Source of the DNA: Enterovibrio qingdaonensis
Lineage (GTDB): Bacteria; Pseudomonadota; Gammaproteobacteria; Enterobacterales; Vibrionaceae
Assembly (NCBI RefSeq): GCF_028683135.1
Contig: NZ_JAJUBB010000020.1
Coordinates: forward strand, 36,253 to 100,252
Direction: 5' to 3'
Length of the DNA stretch: 64,000 nucleotides
Of this stretch, positions 7,742-15,783 are shown piece after piece (the first letter of the stretch is position 1; each line of letters opens with the position of its first letter). The position numbers and the translations under genes were made by a program. The notes below the pieces were generated by a model. The model searched no databases. It was given only the letters and a program-made list of their open reading frames with translations, and was not told where the DNA came from.

Positions 7742-9517
7742 CTATTGCGCGATCACTAAACCTTCTCGCCTTGGGTCGGCGCCACCTTCCAATGATTCGC
7801 TATCCACCACAATACCGTGCAACCCAGAGGTTAAGTCACGGACATTTACCTCAAAACCCATATTTTCCAGTGCAGGTTTAAAGCTCTCTGCATCTGTACC
7901 TGCTTCGATATCATAGGTGCCGAAACGGTTTACCAAGTGTGGCAAATCGATGGCGGACTGTATGTCTAATCCCCAATCTAAATGGGCAATCAGGGTTTTG
8001 GCGACATACCCTATGATTCGGCTGCCCCCTGGTGAGCCAACGGCCATATACGGTTTTCCATCACGCATGACAATCGTTGGTGCCATGGATGAGCGTGGAC
8101 GTTTGCCGGGTTCTACACGGTTAGCGATGGGATAACCATCTTTATGCGTCTTAAACGAAAAGTCGGTGAGTTCATTGTTGAGCAGAAAGCCGCGCGTCAT
8201 TATGCGCGAGCCAAATCCGTTCTCGATAGTGGTGGTGATGGAAACTATGTTGCCATTTTTATCCACAATGGAGAAATGGCTGGTGGAAGGGAGCTCAAGA
8301 GATGCATCGTCGGCCCATGTTGGCGTCACATTGGCATGGCTAAATTGAGGCTGACCGGGTGTTACTGTTTCCAGTGCCCCGCTTTCTGGTATGAGTGCCG
8401 CGCGGCTTTCGAGATACGCTGGATCGAGCAGGCCTTCAACGGGGACGGGAACATAATCGCTGTCTGCAATATATCGTCCACGATCGGCGTAGGCCAGTCG
8501 CGAGGCATCACCAAACAGACGCCAGCTTTCTGGATTATCTTTGCCAAGCTCTTTTAATGGGAAGTGACTGAGAATTCCCAGTATTTGGCCGACAGTGATG
8601 CCGCCTGATGTTGGCGGCCCCATGCCACAGATACGGTATTGATGGTACGGCGAACAAACGGGCTCTCGCTCTACAATACGATAGTCGGCGAGGTCTTTTT
8701 TGCTGAGCACGCCAGGGTTGCCTGCCGCTTGCTGTACCGTGGCAACAATGTCGTCAGCAATGACGCCTTCATAGAAATGGTCGATATCCTCCGCCACGAG
8801 TTTCAATGTGTCGGCATAGGCTTGGTTGATAAGGCGATCGCCGATGCTGAGCGGGTTACCATTGTCGTCAAAGAAATACTGGTAAGTGGAGGGATAGCGA
8901 CGCAGCCTGTCTGCATCCCCTTCGATCAGTCCCGCTAATCGTGGTGACACTTCAAAGCCTTGCTCTGCGAGGGTGATCGCTGGCGTTAACACCGCGCGCC
9001 ATGAGAGGTTACCAAAACGGGCGTGGGTGTCATGCATTAAGCGTAACGTGCCTGGCGTACCAACAGAGCGTCCTCCCACCACGGCGTCAAAAAATTTCAG
9101 TGGCTTGCCATTGCCATCGAGAAACAGAGTGGGTGTCGCGGCCATTGGGGCGGTTTCACGTCCATCAAACGTAGTCAGTGCCTCAGCCTTATTGTCCCAA
9201 TACACCAAAAATGCACCGCCACCGATCCCTGAACTTTGTGGCTCAACCAGACCCAAAACCGTTTGGACGGCAACCATGGCATCAATGGCGTTGCCACCGG
9301 CTTTTAATATTGCAGCCCCGGCTTTAGTCGCGTGAGGGTTTGCGGCAGCGACCATCCATTGTTCACCTTTGACGCTTTTTCGCATCACACTGCCTGTTGC
9401 GAGCTCGGGCGCAACGCTGTCAGCAACATCGGCTTCAACTGTAGCCTGTGCAAACTGAGGGAAGAGACTTGCAGAAACCATGACCAAAAGAAGTTGGATG
9501 GAAGGGAGAGTTCTCAT
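7742..9517 (-). CDS. ggt: Gamma-glutamyltransferase
   Basis: Periplasmic N-terminal-nucleophile hydrolase that cleaves the gamma-glutamyl bond of glutathione or transfers it to acceptors. Residues 1-25 form a signal peptide (VSASLFPQFAQA). The precursor self-cleaves before the catalytic Thr at about residue 412 in PSTSHFSIVDKNGN, giving large and small subunits. Substrate-binding elements such as GGGAFLVYW, ETAP and SMAPTIV are visible. Length 591 is usual (E. coli 580). AAGGAC precedes the ATG. The DUF2780 gene follows at 25 bp. Confidence 0.96.
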   Translation of the reverse strand: MRTLPSIQLLLVMVSASLFPQFAQATVEADVADSVAPELATGSVMRKSVKGEQWMVAAANPHATKAGAAILKAGGNAIDAMVAVQTVLGLVEPQSSGIGGGAFLVYWDNKAEALTTFDGRETAPMAATPTLFLDGNGKPLKFFDAVVGGRSVGTPGTLRLMHDTHARFGNLSWRAVLTPAITLAEQGFEVSPRLAGLIEGDADRLRRYPSTYQYFFDDNGNPLSIGDRLINQAYADTLKLVAEDIDHFYEGVIADDIVATVQQAAGNPGVLSKKDLADYRIVEREPVCSPYHQYRICGMGPPTSGGITVGQILGILSHFPLKELGKDNPESWRLFGDASRLAYADRGRYIADSDYVPVPVEGLLDPAYLESRAALIPESGALETVTPGQPQFSHANVTPTWADDASLELPSTSHFSIVDKNGNIVSITTTIENGFGSRIMTRGFLLNNELTDFSFKTHKDGYPIANRVEPGKRPRSSMAPTIVMRDGKPYMAVGSPGGSRIIGYVAKTLIAHLDWGLDIQSAIDLPHLVNRFGTYDIEAGTDAESFKPALENMGFEVNVRDLTSGLHGIVVDSESLEGGADPRREGLVIAQ

Positions 9518-9651
9518 TGTTCGTCCTTTTCACGCCCGCCAATTGGACTTTGAGTATAGTTCTCGATCGAATATGGCGTGTCGGATTAATGAGGCAATGT
9601 GAGTGAATTTTGTTTTTGTGGCAGAGAGATAGTAAAAGTTGCGAGGTAATA

Positions 9652-9680
9652 AAAAAGCGGCACTGGCCGTGCCGCTTTTT
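9652..9680 (-). terminator. Terminator downstream of rarD
   Basis: The inverted repeat GCGGCAC..GTGCCGC is followed on the minus strand by TTTTTT, six bases past the rarD stop. Confidence 0.9.
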
Positions 9681-9686
9681 CGGGCG

Positions 9687-10592
9687 TTAACCTTTTTGCG
9701 CTTTGCGGGTTTTTTGCCGCTGCCTGACAGCATCAAAGGTAAAGATCACCAGCGCTGTCCAAATAAAGGCAAAGGTGGTTGCTTTGTCGGCGGAAAACGG
9801 TTCGTGATAAAGACCGACGGCCAGCATAAACATCAAGCTCGGACCAATGTATTGGAAGAAGCCGAGAGTGGATAGGCGTAGTTTGGTTGCTGCGCCGTTA
9901 AAGCAGAGCAATGGCAAGGTGGTAACCACGCCAGCCGCCATCAGCAACAGGTTCAACGCCATGCTGTTATCCAACATGTTCGAAGTCGGGCTGTCGGCGA
10001 TAAACAACAGATATATCACAGCAGCAGGCAGCAACACTGCGGTTTCAATGAATAGCCCAGTCGCTGCATCGACGTTAATTTTTTTACGCAGCAACCCGTA
10101 ACAGCCAAAGCTGCCCGCTAAAACTAAAGCGACCCAAGGTAGTGAGCCAAAGGTGACCACCTGAATCGCTACGCCTGAAAATGCCAATGTGACGGCAAGC
10201 CATTGCAGCTTTCTAAAGCGCTCACCTAAAAATGCCATGCCGAGCACAACGTTAATAAGAGGGTTAATAAAGTAACCAAGGCTCGCATCTAACATATGTC
10301 CGGCGTTCACGGCCCAAATGAAAATAAGCCAATTGGCCGCGATGACCACAGCGGTAATGGTGAGCAGTCCCAGTCGTTTCTTGTCTTTCAGAAGCAGTTT
10401 TACACGCGACATGCTGCCACTCATGCGAATAATGAGAGCCAGAAAAAAGAAGGACCAAAGAATACGGTGCACCAGCACCTCAAAGGGAGGCACCTCAGTC
10501 AGTGCTTTAAAGTAGATGGGGGCAATGCCCCACATGGTGTAGGCACCGAGTGCCAGAATCACACCGCGACGTGTTTGTTGCGCGTCATTCAC
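9687..10592 (-). CDS. rarD: EamA-family transporter RarD
   Basis: A ten-helix inner-membrane protein of the drug/metabolite transporter superfamily (two EamA halves), 301 residues from the GTG at 10592. This start aligns the protein with E. coli RarD, whose N-terminus is similar (QTRRGVILALGAY here, then WGIAPIYFK). An in-frame ATG at 10694 would add a 34-residue basic extension not seen in the family. RarD was named for chloramphenicol resistance in Pseudomonas; its natural substrate is not established. It is a single gene with its own terminator. Confidence 0.88.
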   Translation of the reverse strand: MNDAQQTRRGVILALGAYTMWGIAPIYFKALTEVPPFEVLVHRILWSFFFLALIIRMSGSMSRVKLLLKDKKRLGLLTITAVVIAANWLIFIWAVNAGHMLDASLGYFINPLINVVLGMAFLGERFRKLQWLAVTLAFSGVAIQVVTFGSLPWVALVLAGSFGCYGLLRKKINVDAATGLFIETAVLLPAAVIYLLFIADSPTSNMLDNSMALNLLLMAAGVVTTLPLLCFNGAATKLRLSTLGFFQYIGPSLMFMLAVGLYHEPFSADKATTFAFIWTALVIFTFDAVRQRQKTRKAQKG

Positions 10593-10869
10593 TGCAAAAT
10601 CTCTATATCTAAATAAGCTAAAGAACAAAAACCGCCATCTGGTGGTACGTGCAGCGAAAAATAAGGTGGCTAAAGGTAAGTGATGGGTGTACATCCAACA
10701 TACGCTTTATATTTAAACGTTTTTGCTGCTCTCGCCAGTATATGGACTTCGCTTGTTTAAGCACACCTTTTAAGATGAGAAAAATTGAACAAACAGTTCG
10801 GTGCTGTTGACCTTTTATCCAAGCTTCGCTGCGTTTAGAATGAGCGGCTACCCTACCATGAGAGGCAAC

Positions 10870-12711
10870 ATGACCGTCACTGACCCATCATTAGAGCAAA
10901 CACAAGATCTGACCGTTTTACAGACAGTGTTTGGCTATCACAGCTACAGGGACGGCCAAAAAGAAATCATCGATGCCGCGATTGCGGATCAAGATTGTCT
11001 GGTCATCATGCCGACGGGTGGGGGGAAAAGTCTTTGCTATCAAGTTCCCGCCTTGGTTCGCGACGGGTTAACCGTGGTGATTTCGCCACTGATTTCTTTG
11101 ATGAAAGATCAGGTTGACCAACTTCTCGCGAATGGTGTTCAGGCCGCGTGCCTGAACTCTTCCATGACACCGGAAGAACAGGGGAACACCTGGCAAGCAT
11201 TGCGAGATGGCAGCTTAAAGCTGCTCTATGTGTCTCCTGAACGTATCTTGATGCGTGATTTTATCGAACGTTTACAATCGGTAACGCTATCACTGATTGC
11301 GGTTGATGAAGCGCACTGTATTTCACAGTGGGGACATGACTTCCGACCTGAGTATGCGCAGTTGGGGAGTCTCAAGCAGCATTTCTTGAATGTGCCTGTG
11401 ATGGCACTGACCGCGACAGCAGACGACACCACGCGTCAAGATATCTGTCAGCGATTGGCTTTGTCGTCTCCTCATATTTATTTGGGCAGTTTCGATCGTC
11501 CAAATATTCGCTATACCTTGATCGAAAAGCACAAACCGCAAGCACAGCTAACCCAGTTTTTGACATCTCAAACTGGTCAAAGCGGCATTATCTACTGCAA
11601 TAGCCGCAAACGTGTTGAGCAGGTCGCGGAAAAGCTCTGCGATCAAAATATTCGGGCTGCGGCGTACCATGCGGGCATGACGAATGAACAGCGCGCCTGG
11701 GTACAAGAAGCCTTTCAGCGCGATGATGTGCAGATTGTTGTGGCAACGGTGGCGTTTGGCATGGGCATTAACAAACCTAACGTCCGTTTTGTCGTGCACT
11801 ACGATATCCCGCGTAATATCGAATCCTACTATCAAGAAACGGGACGTGCAGGGCGTGATGGCCTGCCTGCAGAAGCGGTGATGTTTTACGATCCGTCTGA
11901 TATTGGCTGGCTGCATCGCTGCTTAGAAGAAAAACCAGACGGTCCGCAAAAACAGGTAGAGAGCCATAAACTCAATGCCATGGGTGCGTTTGCAGAAGCG
12001 TTAACGTGTCGCCGATTAGTGTTGCTGAATTACTTTGGTGAATACCGCGAGCAGCCATGTGGCAACTGCGATATCTGTTTAGACCCGCCAACCATGTTTG
12101 ATGGTACGGAAGTGTCACAAAAAGCCTTGTCTAATGTGTATCGGGTCAATCAGAGTTTTGGTGTTGGCTACACCGTAGAAGTGCTGCGTGGTATGCAAAA
12201 CCAGCGTGTTAAAGAGCACGGCCATGACAAAGTCAGCACGTATGGTATTGGTAAAGATTTCAGTCATGAGTACTGGGTCAGTATTTATCGCCAGCTAATC
12301 CATCGAGGCTATCTGGTGCAGAACATTGCGCGTAGCTCAGTGCTGCAATTGACCGAAGAGGCACGCCCGGTGTTAAGAGGGGAGATTGCCCTTGAACTCG
12401 CCATACCGCGTCTTGGTTTGTCACCACGTTCAAAAGCGGACAAGCTGGGCAAGCGAAACTACGACAAGAAACTGTTCGCAAAACTTCGCAAACTGCGCAA
12501 AGCCATTGCCGATGAAGAAGATATTCCACCTTACGTGGTATTTAACGATGCAACCTTGATTGAAATGGCGGAGATGATCCCAACGTCGCAAGGCGAAATG
12601 CTGGCGGTGAATGGCGTGGGTCAGCGCAAGCTCGAAAAATACGGTGATGTCTTTTTGGATGTTATCGAAGACCATATCACTTTAGGATCAGACAACGCGA
12701 GTTATGGATAA
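10870..12711 (+). CDS. recQ: ATP-dependent DNA helicase RecQ
   Basis: SF2 3'-5' helicase of the RecF recombination pathway. Seen in order: [15 protein letters not shown] motif 0 ([11 protein letters not shown]), Walker [16 protein letters not shown] box in [16 protein letters not shown], motif [12 protein letters not shown], a zinc-binding RQC region with [12 protein letters not shown] and [11 protein letters not shown], a winged helix, and an HRDC domain near the C-terminus. The ATG at 10870 has AGAGG upstream and gives 613 residues (E. coli 609). In-frame starts at 10801, 10840 and 10858 lack this support. Confidence 0.97.
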   Translation: MTVTDPSLEQTQDLTVLQTVFGYHSYRDGQKEIIDAAIADQDCLVIMPTGGGKSLCYQVPALVRDGLTVVISPLISLMKDQVDQLLANGVQAACLNSSMTPEEQGNTWQALRDGSLKLLYVSPERILMRDFIERLQSVTLSLIAVDEAHCISQWGHDFRPEYAQLGSLKQHFLNVPVMALTATADDTTRQDICQRLALSSPHIYLGSFDRPNIRYTLIEKHKPQAQLTQFLTSQTGQSGIIYCNSRKRVEQVAEKLCDQNIRAAAYHAGMTNEQRAWVQEAFQRDDVQIVVATVAFGMGINKPNVRFVVHYDIPRNIESYYQETGRAGRDGLPAEAVMFYDPSDIGWLHRCLEEKPDGPQKQVESHKLNAMGAFAEALTCRRLVLLNYFGEYREQPCGNCDICLDPPTMFDGTEVSQKALSNVYRVNQSFGVGYTVEVLRGMQNQRVKEHGHDKVSTYGIGKDFSHEYWVSIYRQLIHRGYLVQNIARSSVLQLTEEARPVLRGEIALELAIPRLGLSPRSKADKLGKRNYDKKLFAKLRKLRKAIADEEDIPPYVVFNDATLIEMAEMIPTSQGEMLAVNGVGQRKLEKYGDVFLDVIEDHITLGSDNASYG

Positions 12712-13012
12712 CACACTCTTTTCGATCTCTCACTTTGACGCCAAAGAAGGACGTCTTGTGCTGGCAGCCGATGGGTTGGATTTTGATAATACAGAAATCT
12801 ACCTTGACGCCTTATGCCAACTGATAGGAGCAACGGCTTCTGACAAGCAAACTGACGCCGATTTGCATTCTTGGATTATCGAGTTTGAAGGCGTTCGCTT
12901 CTTACTGAAAGGCGAGCACTACAGTGCCAGTGTGTGGTTGGAAAAGCTCGATGCCGATGGCGACGAAGAGTTAACGTTCTTGCATGGCTGGCTGTCAAAA
13001 CAGCTTTCGTGA
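12704..13012 (+). CDS. DUF3630 family protein
   Basis: A 102-residue acidic cytoplasmic protein without membrane segments. It matches the short DUF3630 family found after recQ in Vibrio relatives. The ATG overlaps the last codons of recQ by 8 bp, so translation is probably coupled. Function is unknown, and the fixed position after recQ is the only clue. Confidence 0.7.
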   Translation: MDNTLFSISHFDAKEGRLVLAADGLDFDNTEIYLDALCQLIGATASDKQTDADLHSWIIEFEGVRFLLKGEHYSASVWLEKLDADGDEELTFLHGWLSKQLS

Positions 13013-13030
13013 TGTTCAATTCAAAGCGGG

Positions 13031-13058
13031 TTGTCAGCTAAAAGAATTGCTGTATAAT
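13031..13058 (+). promoter_or_regulatory. Sigma-70 promoter of yhhQ
   Basis: TTGTCA (13031-13036) and a perfect TATAAT (13053-13058) are separated by 16 bp. The predicted start near 13065 leaves a leader of about 80 nt containing a small hairpin (GCCAGA 13076-13081 with TCTGGC 13090-13095) and the preQ1 aptamer. Confidence 0.75.
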
Positions 13059-13108
13059 TCGCCACCTCTTAAGCTGCCAGACTGTAAAATCTGGCAAATA
13101 TAGTAACT

Positions 13109-13139
13109 TTGGGTTCCCTCGCCCCCAATGACAAAAAGG
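13109..13139 (+). ncRNA. PreQ1-I riboswitch upstream of yhhQ
   Basis: The element has the compact preQ1-I layout. Stem P1 is TTGGG (13109-13113) with CCCAA (13124-13128), followed by a TTC loop. CCT (13117-13119) can pair with AGG (13137-13139) in an H-type pseudoknot, and an A-rich L3 lies between. The AGG is also the Shine-Dalgarno sequence of yhhQ (six bases before its ATG), so ligand binding should block translation. PreQ1 is the queuosine precursor, and the downstream gene transports queuosine precursors. Confidence 0.8.
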
Positions 13140-13145
13140 TTCACA

Positions 13146-13811
13146 ATGAGCACTTTTACGCCTGCGCAACAGCGCAAAGCCCTCTCTTTTTTGGTGGTTT
13201 TCCACCTTGTAATCATTGCGTCTAGCAATTATCTGGTACAGCTGCCTTTTACCATTTTTGGTTTTCACACCACTTGGGGCGCATTTACCTTCCCGTTTAT
13301 TTTCCTCGCGACTGATCTGACTGTCCGTATTTACGGTGCAGGCATGGCGCGTAAGATCATTTTCAGTGTGATGGTGCCATCTCTGCTGATTTCTTACGTC
13401 CTCTCGGTGTTGTTCTTCCAAGGGCAATATCAAGGTCTCGGTCACCTGATGGAATTTAACCTGTTTGTTGCGCGTATCGCAGCGGCAAGCTTTATGGCTT
13501 ACCTGCTTGGACAAATCCTCGACATTCACGTATTCAATCGTCTACGCCAAACCAAACAGTGGTGGGTTGCACCAAGCTGTTCAACCTTGTTTGGTAATGC
13601 CATTGATACGTTGGCGTTTTTTGCTATTGCGTTTTACAACAGCCCAGATGCCTTTATGGCAGCGAACTGGACCGAAATTGCATTAGTGGATTACGCGTTC
13701 AAACTGGTGATCAGCCTAGGCCTGTTTGTTCCTATGTACGGTGTGTTGCTGAACTATTTGGTCAGCCGAATTACACAGGTGAACACGGCGGTGGAAACCA
13801 AGTTGGTCTAA
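13146..13811 (+). CDS. yhhQ: Queuosine precursor transporter YhhQ
   Basis: Inner-membrane transporter of the YhhQ/COG1738 family that imports preQ0/preQ1 for queuosine tRNA modification. The 221-residue protein has six to seven hydrophobic helices and family motifs ASNYLVQ, TWGAFTFPFIFLATDLTVRIYG and CSTLFGNAIDTLAFF. The start is the ATG at 13146, placed six bases after the AAGG that the riboswitch masks. An in-frame ATG at 13128 lies inside the aptamer and is rejected. A strong terminator follows. Confidence 0.93.
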   Translation: MSTFTPAQQRKALSFLVVFHLVIIASSNYLVQLPFTIFGFHTTWGAFTFPFIFLATDLTVRIYGAGMARKIIFSVMVPSLLISYVLSVLFFQGQYQGLGHLMEFNLFVARIAAASFMAYLLGQILDIHVFNRLRQTKQWWVAPSCSTLFGNAIDTLAFFAIAFYNSPDAFMAANWTEIALVDYAFKLVISLGLFVPMYGVLLNYLVSRITQVNTAVETKLV

Positions 13812-13841
13812 CACCAACAATAAGTAATTGAGGGAAAAAAG

Positions 13842-13867
13842 AGCCGATCACCAGATCGGCTTTTTTT
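13842..13867 (+). terminator. Terminator of yhhQ
   Basis: AGCCGATC-ACCA-GATCGGCT hairpin followed by seven T. Confidence 0.92.
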
Positions 13868-13953
13868 ATGCCTTTGATTGAATATATCCCTCGCCATAAC
13901 CGCTATAATCGAGTGACAGGCGTGCAGACGCTTACGGTACAAGGAACTTCCTC

Positions 13954-14394
13954 ATGATTATTCGAGAAGGCACGCTGGCAGAAGCCGTGAGCGTGCTAGG
14001 CCAAATCGATGAATTTGCCCGTCAGGAAACGCTAGACACACTGAAAAAACGTATTGGAGACAAGCCTTTTCTTGTGTTGGTTGCCGATCACGGTGGTGAG
14101 TTGTGTGGCGTCAAAATTGGCTACCAATTAGATGATGACTGTTTTTATAGCTGGCTGGGCGGCGTGACCAAGAAAGGACGTCTTCGTGGTATCGCGCAAG
14201 GATTGTTGCATGCACAGGAACATTGGGTAGCCGCACATGGCTATGGGAGTATTCGCGTAAAGTCGAGAAACTGCTTTGCGGGCATGCTCTGTTTGCTGCT
14301 AAACAATCACTACCAAGTAGAACACCTCGAAAAGAAAGATTCGTTAGACCAGTATCGGCTTCATTTTGTGAAGAAGATCACGTCAGATAAATAA
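13954..14394 (+). CDS. GNAT-family N-acetyltransferase
   Basis: A 146-residue single-domain GNAT protein. The acetyl-CoA-binding region is KKGRLRGIAQGLLHAQEHWV (the R/Q-x-x-G-x-G/A loop), after a beta-strand VLVADHGGELCGVKIGYQ. Substrate is not deducible. It is a single gene between the yhhQ terminator and the ryhB promoter. Confidence 0.8.
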   Translation: MIIREGTLAEAVSVLGQIDEFARQETLDTLKKRIGDKPFLVLVADHGGELCGVKIGYQLDDDCFYSWLGGVTKKGRLRGIAQGLLHAQEHWVAAHGYGSIRVKSRNCFAGMLCLLLNNHYQVEHLEKKDSLDQYRLHFVKKITSDK

Positions 14395-14419
14395 AGTAAC
14401 GGAAAAAGCAAAATTCAGC

Positions 14420-14448
14420 TTGTGAATGATAATGAGAATGATTATTGT
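14420..14448 (+). promoter_or_regulatory. Fur-controlled promoter of ryhB
   Basis: TTGTGA (14420-14425) and TATTGT (14443-14448) are spaced by exactly 17 bp. The spacer and -10 region form a Fur box: GATAATGAGAATGATTAT (14428-14445) is three consecutive GATAAT-like hexamers. Fe-Fur bound here would occlude RNA polymerase, so the RNA is made when iron is scarce. Confidence 0.85.
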
Positions 14449-14454
14449 TTAATT

Positions 14455-14599
14455 GTTCAGCAGCGATACGCACTTTCTTCGCTACTGAACACACGACATT
14501 GCTCACATTGCTTCCAGTAAATGTTTTTGCATGAGACGTTAACGCAAGTTACGTTTTCAACTGATGCAGGCGACGCCCCCCAAAAGGCGTCGCTTTTTT
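14455..14599 (+). ncRNA. ryhB: RyhB iron-responsive small RNA
   Basis: The segment ACGACATTGCTCACATTGCT (14493-14512) followed by TCCAGTA reproduces the universally conserved core of RyhB that base-pairs with sodB, sdh and other iron-protein mRNAs. A Fur-box promoter lies just upstream. The 3' end is a terminator with stem GCGACGCC (14570-14577)/GGCGTCGC (14586-14593) and a T-run. RyhB works with Hfq. The RNA is about 145 nt, longer than E. coli RyhB (90 nt), in line with the longer Vibrio forms. The 5' end is estimated from the promoter. Confidence 0.92.
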
Positions 14600-14609
14600 C
14601 TTTCCGGCG

Positions 14610-15260
14610 TTAAGCTAATTCCACTAACTTGGTGACAAGTTTGTTTATCCCTGACGCGGCTTCGCTGACGGTTGTAGCCAACATATAGGCGGGGGTCGAT
14701 AGTAAACGTCGGCTTTGATCGAAGACAAAATCATCCACAGGGCATTCGATATGTTCTCCCCCCATGGCATTAAAGGCTGCGGCGGTGTCGGGATCATTGC
14801 CGATTGTACCTTTTGCGCCTGGGCCATAAACGGCAGGGATCAGAATGGGGGAAATGCAGATATAACCTGCAGGCTTATCTGCCCTCGCAAATGCCTTGCA
14901 GGCTTCAAGTAATTGCTCGTGGACCGCCATATCTGAGCCATTTAACGCATAATCACTCAGGTTCTTCGCCACACCAAAGCCACCTGGCAATAATAGCGCG
15001 TCAAAATCGTCGGGGTTTAAGTTGGCCAGTGGTTGGATATTGCCTCGCGCGATGCGTGCGGCCTCATCAAGCACATTGCGTGTCTCGTCTGACGCTTCAC
15101 CTGCACGGTGATTAATTACATGATGCTGGGTCACATCGGGAGCGAAGCAGTGCCAGCTTGCACCTGCTTGCTCAATAGCAAGAAGAGATAACACAGATTC
15201 GTGAATTTCTGCGCCATCATAAACCCCGCATCCAGAAAGAATTACAGCCACTTTTTTCAT
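14610..15260 (-). CDS. elbB: Isoprenoid biosynthesis glyoxalase ElbB
   Basis: DJ-1/PfpI superfamily protein; E. coli ElbB has glyoxalase activity and was linked to isoprenoid synthesis. Family signatures are ILSGCGVYDGAEIHESV at the N-terminus, LLLPGGFGVAKNL, and the nucleophile region AGYICISPI with the Cys. The ATG at 15260 was chosen because GAGG lies 8 bp upstream; the ATG at 15266 is too close to it. This gives 216 residues. It is convergent with ryhB, whose terminator ends ten bases away. Confidence 0.93.
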   Translation of the reverse strand: MKKVAVILSGCGVYDGAEIHESVLSLLAIEQAGASWHCFAPDVTQHHVINHRAGEASDETRNVLDEAARIARGNIQPLANLNPDDFDALLLPGGFGVAKNLSDYALNGSDMAVHEQLLEACKAFARADKPAGYICISPILIPAVYGPGAKGTIGNDPDTAAAFNAMGGEHIECPVDDFVFDQSRRLLSTPAYMLATTVSEAASGINKLVTKLVELA

Positions 15261-15783
15261 CTTCATGTCCTCATAGCATGGGTTGCTAAGTACGATAAAA
15301 TTTCATGTTGTCGCTGGGTGAGTAGACAGAGTATGCATAAACAATCACCAAATTACCGAAATTTTGTGCCTTGTGAGATCGAAGCCTAAAAGCGGTGATC
15401 AGGAAAAAATATCGAATAACTTGGTCTTTGAGAGAATTTCTTTTTCCACAGTCAATGATCTATGATCGATCCTGATCACGATCAAGGTGCCGCGTTTAAG
15501 TCTATAAAAATAAAGGGTTTAATTTTGTGTTTTGAAATGAAAATCACGTTGATCTAAAACCATAAAAATAAATACCAACAAACTTATCCACAGACTTTAT
15601 TGGATTAAACTGTGGTAGAAAATGATATTCACAGTGGAATTTGTTCTTTTATTGCGTTTTATCGCAGTCAGAAGAAAAGAAAGCCGCTTTATATCTCACA
15701 CAGATATCACATCGTGGGTTAACAGTTATCGCGAGTCGTGGCATGCTTAGCCATCAATCCTTTTTCGGTTAGCTAATAACGTT
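15261..15783. other. GATC- and DnaA-box-rich region upstream of polA
   Basis: A 520-bp AT-rich gap between divergent elbB and polA. Eight GATC sites lie between 15377 and 15554, five of them within 27 bp (15457, 15464, 15468, 15474, 15480). DnaA-box matches on the plus strand are TTTTCCACA (15442-15450), a perfect TTATCCACA (15584-15592) and the 8-of-9 ATATTCACA (15625-15633). DnaA has been reported to stimulate polA expression in E. coli, which would fit. No open reading frame of interest was seen. Confidence 0.6.

Noticed and set aside
10593..10694. N-terminal extension of RarD
   Set aside because: It is Arg/Phe-rich and absent in E. coli RarD; the GTG at 10592 restores the family start.
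13128..13145. ATG at 13128 as yhhQ start
   Set aside because: It lies within the riboswitch aptamer and has no ribosome site; 13146 is well supported.
15261..15783. Chromosomal replication origin
   Set aside because: The Vibrionaceae chromosome 1 origin is expected near mnmG/mioC genes, which are absent. Only three DnaA-box-like sites are seen and no clear unwinding repeats.
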